A stretch of 64,000 bases of DNA from Agelas oroides (GCA_949130485.1 OX422198.1:6979763-7043762), one strand, 5' to 3'; shown: positions 1-50,434, numbered from the stretch's first letter. Made by a program: numbers and translations. Notes: generated from the sequence alone by a model not told the origin.

Positions 1-420
1 AGCCTCCCGAAAAAGAGGGTCTGGTCATAGATAATACGTTTCAGTGCTCTATTATCTATGGTCTGGTGTTCTGAACGTTGTCACATGGGGCGGGGTCGAA
101 CGGCATAAAGAATGTATTCCCCATGCACTGCATCATCCATGCATACTAGATCTCGTGTTCAAATTGCCTACGTCATCCATATAATTACGCGTTCTGCCAT
201 CTGATTCGAGCTCTCAGATCGGGAGCTGTGACAAAAAAAGTCACGCACGACATTAGAGGTGTGTTCAGCAGAGTTCCGTCACATATTTGGCTACTATGTA
301 AAGTTACAAACAAAATACTGTCAGAGTTACAAACTGAAAAAATTTACAAAGGTGCTGCATGTAATCATTTCAGAGGGTTCACTAGTGCCTGTTGCTTCTG
401 CTGCAGGCCTTAAGTCTGTG
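1..420. other. Left flank, no gene seen
   Basis: No convincing coding exon. Positions 22-66 hold a short inverted repeat around the motif CATAGATAATA, flanked by GGTCTGG on both sides. Related material (a CTCCCGAA stretch plus a palindromic CATAGATGATA segment) recurs at 2744-2815, so this is probably the edge of a dispersed fold-back repeat. Confidence 0.4.
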
Positions 421-2274
421 TCAATTTGATCGATCAAGCTCTAAACTACCAACATTGTCTGTTGCTTGTGTTGGCCTTTTGATTCCTTCGTCTGACTCCT
501 CTACTCTGAATTTTACATCTTCAAACAATCCTTCTGAGCTGCCATTGCAATGTACTGTGATACTATCAACAGCGCTTCCCATGCCATTATGAGCACAAAA
601 CTGGTACATGCCCTCGTCTGATTGTTGGAAGTCCTGTATCTGAAGTTGTTCGTAGTTGCTCACATTCTCTAAGACTGGACATAATTCTTCAATGCCACTA
701 TTCTGGCTGTTACAAGCCACGGAAAGGGTAGAATTGATTTCATTGTTACTTGGTAGAACCAGTCTCTGCATGAGTCCAGTGATGACCAACTCAGAATGTT
801 CACCAGTGTCTGTTGCTTCTGTTGAAAGTTTTAAGTCTGTCGAGACGGTATCAACATGAGAAGTATGCAAGTGTCCAGTGGCAAGCTCTGAGCTACCACC
901 ATTATCTGTTGCTTGTGTTGGCACAATGTCATAATATCTGGTTGATGTTTGGATTCCTGCTCCAGTACCTTGATTATCTGCCATACAGCTATTGAAGGAG
1001 TAGGATAGGGTAGGGCCACTGCTTTCTGAGACTGCCATTTGTGCTTCGCATAACTCATCTACTCTAAATTCTAGATCTGCAGGTATAGAGTAGTCTTTCC
1101 CGTGTTCGTTAGAGGCGACAAGTTCATATTTTCCCTCATCCTTCAGCTCAGCAGAAGTTATTACGAGAGTTGTCGTATTTGATCCAGTAATTCTCCAATC
1201 CTCATCACTCATATCCTCCCCATTGTGTCTCCATTTGTATCTAACATTATCCCCAGTGGCTTCTGCAGAAAATATGACCAGAGATCCAGGCGATACGCTA
1301 CGTTGGTCTTGTGGATTGCTGGTAAATTTGGGCTTTGAGCCTGAGCTGCCATTGTAAGCTATTTTGATACTACGAACATCATTTCCCACACTATTCAAAG
1401 CACAAAACTGGTACATGCCCTCGTCTGATTGTTGGAAGTCCTGTATCTGAAGTTGTTCGTATTGCTTATTCCTCACAATAGTGATTCTTTCATCTGAGAC
1501 AAAGTTGACGACAGTGCCTTCCTTGGACCAGGCTACCGTGCTGGTTGGGTGTCCGTGATCTAGGTTACAGATGATTGTAACAGTTTGGACTTCTTGTACT
1601 TGTACCAGTGTCGCAATTCTTGGAGGTCTTGTAGCCTCCTTGATGGCAAATGAAGACTGGATCCCATTATCTGTGTTCTCTCTAGTGGACAAAAGCTGCA
1701 GATTACCATCTGGCAACTGGCCACCTTGCTCCCTGCTCAAGTCAGAAGGGTTGTCACGTTGAGTGTGGGATAGGTCTGTCTCTCCACCGGCATCAAACAA
1801 AAACCGCAGCAGATGATTAGTGTCTAACTCCAGCAGCTGCTCCGGCATTGGGCTGCCAGGCAATGTAGCTGAAAATGGCATAGATGGACTGGAGAAATAT
1901 GCAGATTCGTCCGACTGTCTACTCTGACATAGTATCTCCTTTCCTCTATCAATGACAGCCTGGTCTTGTTGACAGTTATGTATCACGCGATTCGTTACTC
2001 TTCCATTAGGGATAACGGAAAGTGTGCCTGTGCAATCTTCTTTTTCCCTATACTGGCATCTGTAGTGGCAAACGGGCCCATCCTCCCTTCCCTTTGTAAC
2101 GTTGTGTATGTAGCCATCGGAGGACCATACTGCTAGTCTTCCACACTTTTTGTTCCGTGTTTCTTCCTTCCAGTAAAAAGGAAGCGATCCATTGGTGTAC
2201 GCTGGATTTTCACTAGCAAAATTAGAAGGGATGATGGCTCCCACAACGCCTTTAGACGGAGTAGCCATTGACAC
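421..2274 (-). CDS. Intronless FLYWCH-like / Ig-domain protein
   Basis: One open frame of 617 residues with no sign of introns. Residues about 25-105 form a compact Cys/His-rich module (YRCQ, then DCTG, then VIHNCQQ) resembling a FLYWCH-type zinc finger. Residues about 215-310 are an Ig-like domain with a Cys, the core SKEG/W strand and the closing DEGMYQFCA motif. Residues about 315-405 form a second I-set-like domain that ends DEGKYELVAS and lacks the disulphide cysteines. Near residues 540-575 the closing strand of the first Ig domain is repeated almost identically (YEQLQIQDFQQSDEGMYQFC at both places), a partial internal duplication. Short repeats of the type TQATDNGGSSEL lie between. No signal peptide or membrane segment is visible, so it is probably intracellular. 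Start: the ATG at 2274, or the second Met two codons on. It is divergent from JTB. I do not recognise an orthologue; combining a FLYWCH-like finger with Ig domains is unusual. Confidence 0.75.
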   Translation of the reverse strand: MSMATPSKGVVGAIIPSNFASENPAYTNGSLPFYWKEETRNKKCGRLAVWSSDGYIHNVTKGREDGPVCHYRCQYREKEDCTGTLSVIPNGRVTNRVIHNCQQDQAVIDRGKEILCQSRQSDESAYFSSPSMPFSATLPGSPMPEQLLELDTNHLLRFLFDAGGETDLSHTQRDNPSDLSREQGGQLPDGNLQLLSTRENTDNGIQSSFAIKEATRPPRIATLVQVQEVQTVTIICNLDHGHPTSTVAWSKEGTVVNFVSDERITIVRNKQYEQLQIQDFQQSDEGMYQFCALNSVGNDVRSIKIAYNGSSGSKPKFTSNPQDQRSVSPGSLVIFSAEATGDNVRYKWRHNGEDMSDEDWRITGSNTTTLVITSAELKDEGKYELVASNEHGKDYSIPADLEFRVDELCEAQMAVSESSGPTLSYSFNSCMADNQGTGAGIQTSTRYYDIVPTQATDNGGSSELATGHLHTSHVDTVSTDLKLSTEATDTGEHSELVITGLMQRLVLPSNNEINSTLSVACNSQNSGIEELCPVLENVSNYEQLQIQDFQQSDEGMYQFCAHNGMGSAVDSITVHCNGSSEGLFEDVKFRVEESDEGIKRPTQATDNVGSLELDRSN

Positions 2275-2398
2275 AGACGACCATGATCATAATCGATGCA
2301 GTCTGCCCGCCGTTCAACCACACCACCCAGTTCGTCATCATGATTTATACCAACGATCAAGTTTTTCTCGTCTAAGAGTCAAACCTCATGGGTCAACA

Positions 2399-2406
2399 CT
2401 TTTATA
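2399..2406 (-). promoter_or_regulatory. TATA box candidate for the FLYWCH/Ig gene
   Basis: TATAAAAG on the minus strand, about 125 bp upstream of the ATG at 2274 and just inside the repeat at 2424-2520. Position fits a core promoter; unproven. Confidence 0.4.
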
Positions 2407-2423
2407 GCTACAGGGGGTTGACA

Positions 2424-2520
2424 ACCTTCGACATTCCTTCGACATTCCTTCGACATTCCTTCGACATTCCTTCGACATTCTCGTTCGACATTCTCGTTCG
2501 ACATTCGTTCGTTCGACATT
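2424..2520. repeat. Short tandem repeat, TTCGACATTCC type
   Basis: About eight imperfect copies of an 11-13 bp unit (TTCGACATTCC and TCGTTCGACAT variants), in the divergent promoter gap between the FLYWCH/Ig gene and JTB. Confidence 0.85.
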
Positions 2521-2943
2521 CCAACGCATTGGTCGACACATTTATCACGTGGTAGTCATGAGCCCTAGATCGATGCTCCAAAATGATGTCATCATTAGCA
2601 TCACGTTTTCAAGATGGCAGTTTGTCAGTGTCACTGTCCCTTTTGTGTGCCCAAAAGACCACTTCTGACGTCGTCCTTGGAAGACATCACGAAGACATGG
2701 CGGATTTGGATCATTATGTAAGTGTTGCTATCCCTCCCGAAGAGTAGCTTACTTTTGGAAGTCAAATGTATCTGCTCATAGATGATATAGTCTATCATCT
2801 ATGATCTGCTCTACAACATAGACAATTTGTAAACCTCCGTATCGGTTACGGAGGTTTACAATCTTTGACAATATTAAGCTCCTGGCCCTAGTACCATTGT
2901 TCTTGACAGACAGTGGATACCAATAGTTAGACTCTTATCTGAA
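2521..2943. other. Divergent intergenic gap before JTB
   Basis: No coding exon seen before the JTB start. It contains a near-perfect hairpin at 2828-2860 (arms TGTAAACCTCCGTA) and a palindromic segment at 2795-2812. JTB regulatory sequence must lie here, but I cannot point to a specific element. Confidence 0.4.
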
Positions 2944-4589
2944 ATGGACATAAATGATATAGCTTTCAGTCCCATCTTCATGATTTGCGCACCTTTTTTC
3001 CAAGTAAGTCGAAGCAAAGTGGCAACCTCCGAGTCTTTCCCACCCACAGATCCCTTCCCATACAGTTATAAATATGACATCCTCCAATGTAAGAAGCAAT
3101 CACACTATCAAAAACACAGCAGCTCAGTGTGAAGAGAGGTGGAACTAGGGCGGGATGTTACCTAATCATTTTGTTTAACATCGCACAGAGTGTTACTGCT
3201 GGGCAGGAGTGTGTGGGCTGGGGAGAGAGACACCTTACCAAGCAAGGCAGACAGATCAGTCTCCCTTTACTCACAGAGAATACACATCAATTCAAGTGAG
3301 TCTAGTCTCATACCCAGGCCCCCCCAGGTGGCCTGGGGATGAGACTACAGTACCCAACATGTGATGACTCGTCACTTGCCATAACACAGACTTATTTCTC
3401 TAAACACTGTGCAGCCAAAGACACAGAGTGTGGCTCAAGTGGCTGTCACTGCTACCCCATCGGACGGTGCAAGCCATGCTCTCGATTTGAGATTGTGAGT
3501 TGGCATGATTAGCCAGGATTTCTAGTTAGCCTCATTCCCAGACCTCCCTCATTTTTGTTTGCATTCATAATAACAGTTATGAAACAAGAATAAAATATGG
3601 GGGAGGCCTTGGAGTGGGGATTAGGTTCTAGTACAGATGGTGCATGTTTTGACAGCATATCTAATTGTGGCCTATTTCAATTACTGCACAATTGCTCTTG
3701 GTGTGGTGGTTTTTGCCTGTAGCAACTGGCAAGGTATTAGCTAAACTGGTAGTCTCATTCCCAGACCACTGAGTGGTCAGTTGGTCTGGGGATGAGACTA
3801 CTATGTAGGGTCAATGGTATGTTGTTCATTTTAGGCAAGACAGATCCCTGAGTGTCTCCTCACTGGGTACAGAAGATTGGCTTACTGCAAGAGTCTCAAG
3901 AAAGAGATGACCATCAGGTTCGTTGTCCTCCCGGGACATGTAGCCACTCTGTTGTAGCCATGCTATTGAGACTCTCTGTTTCCTCTGCAGCTGTCATTAT
4001 GAACCAAGTCCAACAGAGAACAGAAAGTTCTTGTTGTTTGAGGTACGTTGATATCCTTTAGCTTGGATCTCACTTTGGTAGCACTCGCTCACTCACTCAT
4101 GTATGGATAGAGGCAGAAATGAGCAGTTACTCAAGTTCAGTTGTCCACTCACAAGGAAAAGGTTCTGATGAGCACTTTCTTGGTTGTGCCTAGCCTCGTA
4201 CCCCGGCCGTTCTGATGACTAACGAGCACTTTCTTGGTTGTGCCTAGCCTCGTACCCAGGCCGTTCGTCTTTATGTATGTACCAAGTCTCAATTTAAACA
4301 AGCCTGTGCTGTTCCATTGACTCATTCTATGCTTGCGTGATTTAGTGCTACTATGGCTTGCTTAATACTCACTTGATAAAGTGCTTAGAGGTTGCCAGAC
4401 CTTGAGAGAATGGGTTCTGGGTACAAGACCAGGAGGTATTCTCAGCAAGTTACCCATTGTATTGTTCTATCAACTCCACAGGGCATCACGGTGCTGGTTG
4501 GTATCGTGTCTTATGCTGTAGTGCACTTCAGACGGAGGAGAATAGAACTGTTGGTAGCAAGACGGATTCAACAGCAGATTAACGCATAG
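2944..4589 (+). CDS. JTB: JTB (jumping translocation breakpoint) homologue, 5 exons
   Basis: Small single-pass membrane protein family; human JTB is linked to mitochondria and cytokinesis. Exons that join in phase with GT-AG borders: 2944-3003, 3390-3494, 3835-3917, 3991-4042 and 4482-4589, giving 135 residues (human about 146). The first exon encodes a hydrophobic N-terminus (signal-peptide-like). The second and third carry the family's cysteine pattern: CKPCSRFE, then PECLLTGY, then a Cys after LAY. The fourth has SCHYEPSP and KFLLFE. The last encodes the membrane segment (GITVLVGIVSYAVVHF) and a basic tail RRRRIELLVARRIQQQINA ending at TAG. It converges on CABIN1, whose stop is about 460 bp downstream. 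The first exon is the least certain because that part of the protein is poorly conserved. Confidence 0.88.
3303..3347. mobile_element. Fold-back repeat (TAGTCTCAT...ATGAGACTA), JTB intron 1
   Basis: Short hairpin with arms TAGTCTCATACCCAGGCC / GGCCTGGGGATGAGACTA. Member of the dispersed fold-back family described in the findings. Confidence 0.75.
3536..3626. mobile_element. Fold-back repeat, JTB intron 2
   Basis: Arms TTAGCCTCATTCCCAGACC and the imperfect complement GGCCTTGGAGTGGGGATTA around a roughly 50 bp AT-rich loop. Confidence 0.6.
3750..3800. mobile_element. Fold-back repeat, JTB intron 2
   Basis: Arms TAGTCTCATTCCCAGACCA and TGGTCTGGGGATGAGACTA, nearly perfect, with a short loop. 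Confidence 0.75.
4168..4266. repeat. Tandem duplication carrying a fold-back arm
   Basis: A segment of about 45-50 bp containing GAGCACTTTCTTGGTTGTGC followed by TAGCCTCGTACCC is present twice in a row in JTB intron 4. Only one arm of the fold-back repeat is present in each copy. Confidence 0.7.
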
Positions 4590-5044
4590 CCTCATCACCT
4601 CAACCCTCACTTTGTTATTATGTACAATATTTATCACAAAGATATTATGTTTTCTTTTATGGTTTAGAACCTCAGAAATTCAAAAGACCCTTGCTGGCTG
4701 GGGCTCTGTGTTATAGGGAAGGCATATGAAACTTGCATGATTTTATTCCATCACCAATCATGGCAGAGTATAGTTACAAGTTGCATGCTCATATCTTCAA
4801 TCTTCAATCTTATAGCATGTTATATGTTACAGCTGACTTCACTTTGGATTTATACGTTGACATATAATTATATGACAATAGCATTATACTTTTAATGTCA
4901 TGTTCCATGAGAAATTCTTACTGCAAAGAAATGATAAGACTAGCTCGTACAATCACGAAGTTCTTCACTTTATTGTGCCAGTTTATACCATATAAGGAAA
5001 TCAGTGACAGTAAAGATTATTCCAGAAAGAATTGATGGTGAAAG
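4590..5044. other. Convergent 3' gap between JTB and CABIN1
   Basis: AT-rich, no exon. It holds the CABIN1 poly(A) signal at 4969-4974 (minus strand). I see no canonical AATAAA for JTB on the plus strand. Confidence 0.5.
4969..4974 (-). terminator. CABIN1 poly(A) signal
   Basis: AATAAA on the minus strand, about 70 bp after the CABIN1 stop codon at 5045-5047. Confidence 0.6.
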
Positions 5045-44736
<39,692 letters not shown>

Positions 44737-45064
44737 GCTCTATTCCGTTCACTGCGCATGCTCTATCAGCTAGCTAGAGCTCGCAGGCTGCAGCTGACTG
44801 AGCTTCCAACTAATGCGCACCTACAAGCTTGCCTGTTCTCGTTCCATGCCACCATACACCTGGAACGGGGCTAATTTCTGCAGCGATGATATGTGCTGTT
44901 CGATCCGGCGTGTCTTCCAGTCTCAGGCTGCTACTTGGCCGTCCAGCAGCCTTTGAGAGGGAACAGGTCAGCCGTAAATTAAGCTTATCACACACACAAA
45001 TATCTGAGTGTCCTTAGGCGATTCATCTACAGACCTAGCTGCAGGGTTTCATTTAGGGGAGGTA

Positions 45065-45711
45065 AGAGGGGTTAGTCTCGCAAGCCACACCCTTCGCAGA
45101 GAGGAAGGGTCTGGTCATGCTGCAGCTGAAGAGTTGTTGTTAGATAATAAGATGCTGACATCCACTAAACATGTGACGTAATTGCTACTCCATGACAACG
45201 GATAGTTTGGTTCCCAGACCCTTCCTGTATGGGCGGGACGAGAAAGGAGAGGGAAGGAAGGGTCTGGTGAATAACTCAACCCCAACGCGGATCCACAGAA
45301 TTTTATTAACGTTTAATAATTGATAGTTGCGAAGCCACGAATACTTACAAGTTTATCGTACTACACTTAAACGCACAGCCACATGTTCACACTACACATT
45401 CACCCGAAATTTTATTCACGACTCACACCTACTTGACATTCGCGTTTTCCCTCATCAACACTGATGGCAGGAATGCAGCCGTGGATCCGCGTTGGGGTCG
45501 AGTTATTCACCAGACCCTTCCTTCCCTCTCCTTTCTCGCCCCGCCCATACAGGAAGAGTCTGGGAACTAAACTAGACAACGGATGCAATCTACAAAGAGC
45601 GCGGATCTCATGGTCACAGCAAATTTCTGCTGTGGCGACAACTCGATGGTTACAGCATGACCAGGCCTTCCTCTCTGCGAAGGGTGTGGCTTGCGAGACT
45701 AACCCCTCTTT
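45065..45711. mobile_element. Large nested fold-back element 1
   Basis: Outer arms of about 63 bp (45065-45127 and 45648-45711; GAGGGGTTAGTCTCGCAAGC and complement). An inner arm pair of about 90 bp (45208-45297 and 45478-45570) contains ACCAGACCCTTCCTTCCCTC and GCGGATCCAC. The whole 647 bp can fold into one two-stage hairpin. No open frame of note. It lies upstream of CABIN1 exon 1. Confidence 0.88.
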
Positions 45712-46282
45712 TAGTTCAATATAGGACCCTCACACAGCACCCATCCCCCGCCCTTTTTTGTTTCACTCAATTGTATTGGAATTTCCCCAGTGTTTAAGCT
45801 GACTTCTTGTAAAACGCAGATTGGTGCAGTGTTCCAGTGCAGCCATTTCTCCACCACTCCTACAGCCTACAGTGGAATCAGACCGCCTCCTAATTTGGTA
45901 AGTCATGTTATACATCATCAGTGTGTAACTGAAAGTCCTTAGGTGTTACTCAACTACTTGGGGGTTTCTACGTGTAATTTTGTTTCTTGCTATGGAATTG
46001 GGCATCGTAGTCATTAATGGTTTTTTTTTTACTGATCTGAACTGCAAAACGTTTGCTTGAGCTTGTAGGAGCCAAATAGCTATAGCATGTCACAAATTTT
46101 TTTGTACAGTTAACTACCACCACCCTGGTTACAAACCCTTGAAATAAAGATTAAGTTTTGCTACTTCACAATCAGGCACGGTCCTCAGCTTTTCTGAGCA
46201 AGAAAGAGTCTAGCTACTGTTCCCCTCAGTTTCTGTACTGTGTGTGAATGGCTTCACTCAGCTAGCTTGGCACTAGCCAGTG

Positions 46283-47211
46283 TAGCCTCGTTCCCAGGCG
46301 CGGAGGGGGAGGAGAAAGAGCGCCTGGTACACACTGTTTGCGCATGCGCTTAATCACCACGGAATTCCGTGGCGACCGTGTTCGTATGTGTACGTACGTA
46401 CGTATACTTGTGATGTCATAAACTCGCCGCATTGATGTAGTCTCGTGCCCCGCCCGCGCGCGCCTCCCGGCGAGAAACGGTCTGGTGAACGAAGTCGAAT
46501 TTCTTGGGCTTATTACCCAAAACGGGTAATGACCAATGAGATTGCGAGATCGGTAATTATTACGTAGCACTTCCCTTACAACAGTAAAATTTGTTCATCT
46601 CCATTCGAGTATCCGTACCTTTTTTGAGCGGGTTGGCCGCAAAATGTTTTGATCGTTGCTAGGTTACATTGTCACAAAAGCGTGCGCTAGCCCAAGAAAT
46701 TCGACTTGGTTCACCAGACTGTTTCTCCTCATGAGAGGGTGGGGTCTGGGGACGAGACTAGCATTGATGTGCCAGTTGGTGTTCTGTTCGAGTGAGTTTC
46801 ATATCGCGCTGTTCTAGGCCTTCTGGTAGCTAGGTACCTTGAGATAAAGCTCAAGAAAGAACAGGTTGCCTCCAATGAGTGCGTTTACCGAGGAAACGTA
46901 TCTTTATGCGGTTATCCAGCATTTCCGGTAAGTCGATTCCTACCACTGCCAACCAAACATTTCTCTTTGTATCCAACAGTATAAAACTAGGCAGAGCATG
47001 TAGCAGCGATGTTTATAGCGTCCTAAAAACAAGCTGAGGTATTTTTTATGACGGTTTATGCACCCCTTATGCTATTCACGTGAACCGTTGATCGTCATAT
47101 TAGTACACGCCCCTAATTCTACCACGTGGCCTTGCCTATACTTACGCGCATGCGCAAACAGTGTGTACCAGGCACTCTTTCTCCTCCCCCTCTGCGCCTG
47201 GGAACAAGGCT
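46283..47211. mobile_element. Large nested fold-back element 2
   Basis: Outer arms of about 65 bp (46283-46350 and 47146-47211; TAGCCTCGTTCCCAGGCGC, GTACACACTGTTTGCGCATG and complements). The inner element at 46438-46760 has its own arms (TAGTCTCGTGCCCCGCCC... and TTCTTGGGCT / AGCCCAAGAA). It occupies most of the promoter region between CABIN1 and STOML2. Confidence 0.88.
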
Positions 47212-47380
47212 AGCCAGTGAAGTAGATTGTACTTGAGGTGGATAAGAAGGTGACAATGAAGTGTTGTCATGAGAACAACACTCTATCACCAATGCCCCCA
47301 CCACTGTATGTGTGTGTGTGTGGGAGGGGGGGGTAATGCTGCTTTCTGTCTGAGACCCAACTTTCAAGACAAAATGTGGG

Positions 47381-50300
47381 ATGGAAAGCCTGGGTTCAAA
47401 GCTAGCTTGTGTGCACTTGCGTCTGTTACACTCAAGCTCTCCACTCGTACGTCAGGTGATCAACTTTGTGCCGCAGCAGCAGGCGTGGATTGTGGAACGA
47501 TTTGGAAAGTACCTCAGAACCCTGGAACCAGTGAGTATTGCACTTTGAACCTTGAACTGTGAAGTTGCACTCTGAACTTTGACCTTTGGATGCTCCAGGG
47601 TTTGAATATCCTGATTCCTGTCGTTGACCGGATAAAGTATGTGCAGAGTTTGAAGGAGAAGGCAATCGATATTCCTTCACAATCAGCCATTACAGAAGGT
47701 AACCTGGAACATCTAATTTCTCAGACTCCTCCTTTTGTCACATACAACTGGGGACAAAAAGCTCACATACAGGTAGGAGGAAAAATTATCAACTTTCGAC
47801 ATTTCTTTATTACCCAGACAATGTGACGTTGCACCTGGATGGGGTGTTGTACTATAGAGTGGTTAACCCCTTCAAGGTAGGAGGATATACTGTAGTTTAC
47901 TGAGGTAGTATGCAGATTGTACAGAGGAACTATGTGGGTGTGTGTTGTGTTTCTGTCCCAGTCTTCCTATGGTGTGGAGGATGCCGAGTTTGCCGTGATA
48001 CAGCTGGCCCAAACAACCATGAGGTCTGAACTAGGTATGTGGTATATTGTGATATACTGTGCTATACTGTAGTATACTGTGGTATACTGTACATGTGTGT
48101 TGATGTTGGGTGATATGTGTTGATGCAGGTAAAATTAAGCTGGATTCGGTGTTCCAGGAAAGAATGAATCTAAACACAAGCATTGTAGGTGAGCTAGCTC
48201 AAATCCTCCTTCACATGGGCAATTGCTCCCAGAGTGAACCAGTGGTAATAGAGGGAAGTGCTTTGTTCAGTCCTTCCTTCCATCCTCACCCACCCTCACC
48301 CCCTCTTTCCATTCTCACCCACTCTCACCCCCTCCTTCCATTCTCACCCACTCTCACGCCCCTCCTTCCATCCTCACCCACTCTCACCCCCCTCCTTCCA
48401 TCCTCACCCAATCCCCCTCCAGAGGCCATTAACCATGCAGCAGAGGCGTGGGGTCTCCTGTGCCTGCGGTACGAGATCAAAGACATTCAGCTACCCACCA
48501 GGGTGAAGGAGGCCATGCAGATGCAGGTGGAGGCAGAGAGGAAGAAGAGGGCCAACATCCTAGAGTCAGAAGGCAAACCTCCCCCTTACCCTCTCCCTAC
48601 CCCTTGCTTTCACTTATCTCTTCTTCTCACCCCATCTTCTCACCCCTAACCTCCTCCCCCTCTCCCTCCTCTTTCTTACTCACTTCCATGGTCATACACA
48701 TCTCGTTTCTTTTGTAGCCTTGACACTTCTCTCCCCTTCTGTCTCCTCACTTGGCAATGCTCTCACCTCTCTCCTTTCAGGTGTGAGGGAGTCTGCTATC
48801 AATCGTGCCCAGGGCCTCAGACAGAGCAAGATTCTTGCCTCTGAGGCTGTGCAGATTGAACAGATCAACAAGGCAAAGGGTGAGAAGAACTGTGCTGCTT
48901 CCTGTTCCAGTCAGAGTATCTTTACTCCCCTGCTGCAAAGCTGTGCAGTGGTATTGCCTTGGAATGAGACAAAGACTCTAACCTTGTTCCCAGGCTTTCT
49001 CGGGTAGTGGCCTGGGAACGAGGCTAGGACTCCAAATGGATACGAATGACTGCCTCATTCCCAGGCTCACATGTAAGAGCCTGGGAATGAGATTACTATA
49101 GCTCCCAAGTTCTAGGGAGTGTCGAAAGTGACTGTTTCTTACTCTCCAAGGTGAGGCTGCTGCCATTCTCGCCCGGGCCCAGGCCAGAGCACAAGCACTG
49201 AACACTCTGGGGCATGCAATTGGAAGAGAGGTATATATGTGTTGGGGGGACAGTGGTAACTTGAGACTGAGATCAGCGATATTTTGTAGTTGTAAACATA
49301 ACTCATTGAACAGAACGAGGTTGCAGAACGATCAAAATCTATTGTGTTTGTATTATAGAGCATGCAATGGTACAAACAACACGCCTTTTCAGTTTTAGTA
49401 TTAAAATGGTTACCTGATATTTAGGCAGGGTAGTCCTTAACTGATAATAATATCGTTTAGTGTCATCTACATTTCGTGTGTTGGGTTAGCCTCCCAGGCC
49501 CCGCCCAGCTTTCCATCGCTTGCAGTATGTTTCATTTGCATGCGGGGAGAGCCTGGGAACGAGGCTAGTGTTGGGTTAGGGTACATTTTTTGTGTTGGAT
49601 GGGAACGCATTTCCTTTTTGGTTCATGCAGCATGGCTCTAAGGCTGCGTCCCTGGCAGTTGCTGAGCAATATGTTCAGGCTTTCTCTAACCTGGCCAAGA
49701 CTAACAACACTCTCCTCCTCCCAGAGAAGACGGGTGATATTGGCTCCATGGTCGCCCAGGTAAGACAAAATGTTATCTGTTCTTGAAGGGTGGAAGTATA
49801 AAGCCATTACAGGCTGTTTAAAGGGGAGAGAGTTGGAAAAAAGATTCGGAGGGTTGTGTTCTGCCAGGACTTGAACCTGGGTCTCCCGAATTCTGGTCAG
49901 ATGCTCTTACCATCTGAGCCACTGGAGCTCTTACGTTGGAGCGGAGGATAGCTGGAGTCTGAAAACCAATGGTGTTCTATACATGTACCAGTATGTTTTT
50001 TAGTGAATTTGGGGGTTAGCAACTATGTACTATTGCATGTGCTGTTTGTCACTGGTATATACTTACCAACATTATTAGCTTGGAGTCGGCTTAACCTCTC
50101 TCTCTCTTTCCCTCTTCCTGGCCTCCAGGCAATGGCCATCTTTGGCCACATGACTGCCAACAGTCCACCCAAGGATGGCTCCTCCCCCTCAAGTGAGGGC
50201 AGACCTACGACAGAACTAGCAGAAGGTTCCTCCGCTAGTGACGAGCTAGCTAACGTGACCACATCTACCATGAAGGATCTTGAGGCCACCATGGAACAGC

Positions 50301-50434
50301 TGAGCAAGAGTATCGATGAAACGATCATGGAGAGCAAACTCACTGCAGAGCCTACCAAGGAGGAGGAGCCGCCCCACTTCACTCTAGCCACCTCCCCAAC
50401 TCGGCACCAGAAGGGTCACCATGACACCCACTAA
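47381..50434 (+). CDS. STOML2: STOML2 (stomatin-like protein 2) homologue, 10 exons
   Basis: SPFH/prohibitin-family scaffold of the mitochondrial inner membrane; in mammals it binds cardiolipin and prohibitins. Exons: 47381-47530, 47599-47698, 47818-47876, 47962-48034, 48129-48188, 48423-48572, 48781-48879, 49151-49230, 49631-49759, 50129-50434. They join in phase to 401 residues. The N-terminus (MESLGSKLACVHLRLLHSSS) is basic and hydroxylated like a mitochondrial presequence. Then come INFVPQQQAWIVERFGKYLR, GLNILIPVVDRIKYVQSLKE, SSYGVEDAEFAVIQLAQTTM, LRYEIKDIQLPTRVKEAMQM, RESAINRAQG, a coiled-coil with GEAAAILARAQARAQAL, and SLAVAEQYVQAFSNLAKT. The C-terminal exon is acidic and longer than in human (356 residues). 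Intron 6 has a GC donor (GAAG|GCAAAC). Start chosen because it fits the presequence; an upstream exon cannot be excluded. Confidence 0.95.
48978..49026. mobile_element. Fold-back repeat in STOML2 intron 7
   Basis: Arms CTAACCTTGTTCCCAGGC and GCCTGGGAACGAGGCTAG. Confidence 0.75.
49052..49095. mobile_element. Second fold-back repeat in STOML2 intron 7
   Basis: Arms CCTCATTCCCAGGCTC and GAGCCTGGGAATGAG with ACATGTAA loop, 25 bp after the previous one. Confidence 0.75.
49486..49567. mobile_element. Fold-back repeat in STOML2 intron 8
   Basis: Arms TTAGCCTCCCAGGCCCCGC (left, lacks GTTC) and GAGCCTGGGAACGAGGCTA. Confidence 0.65.
49837..49932 (-). repeat. tRNA-derived Pol III element (SINE-like)
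   Basis: The minus strand reads a tRNA-like A box (TGGCTCAGATGGTAAGAGC, about 49904-49923) and, 30 bp on, a canonical B box (GGTTCAAGTCC, 49867-49877). A run of six T, a Pol III stop, follows at 49837-49842. An anticodon-like stem-loop can be drawn, but the acceptor stem does not pair, so it is not a working tRNA gene. It lies in STOML2 intron 9, antisense to the gene. Confidence 0.65.

Larger units (their letters stand above)
44737..47380. other. Head-to-head gap between CABIN1 and STOML2
   Basis: No exon I can support, apart from a stretch at 46877-46929 (MSAFTEETYLYAVIQHFR then GTAAGT). It has a strong donor but does not join STOML2 in an interpretable way. Otherwise dominated by the two fold-back elements. 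Confidence 0.5.

Noticed and set aside
46877-46929. Possible first STOML2 exon (MSAFTEETYLYAVIQHFR with GTAAGT donor)
   Set aside because: It does not resemble a mitochondrial presequence and does not join the frame. The exon at 47381 provides its own start and presequence.
49861-49932. Functional tRNA gene
   Set aside because: A and B boxes are present, but the 5' and 3' ends cannot form an acceptor stem. Treated as a tRNA-derived element.
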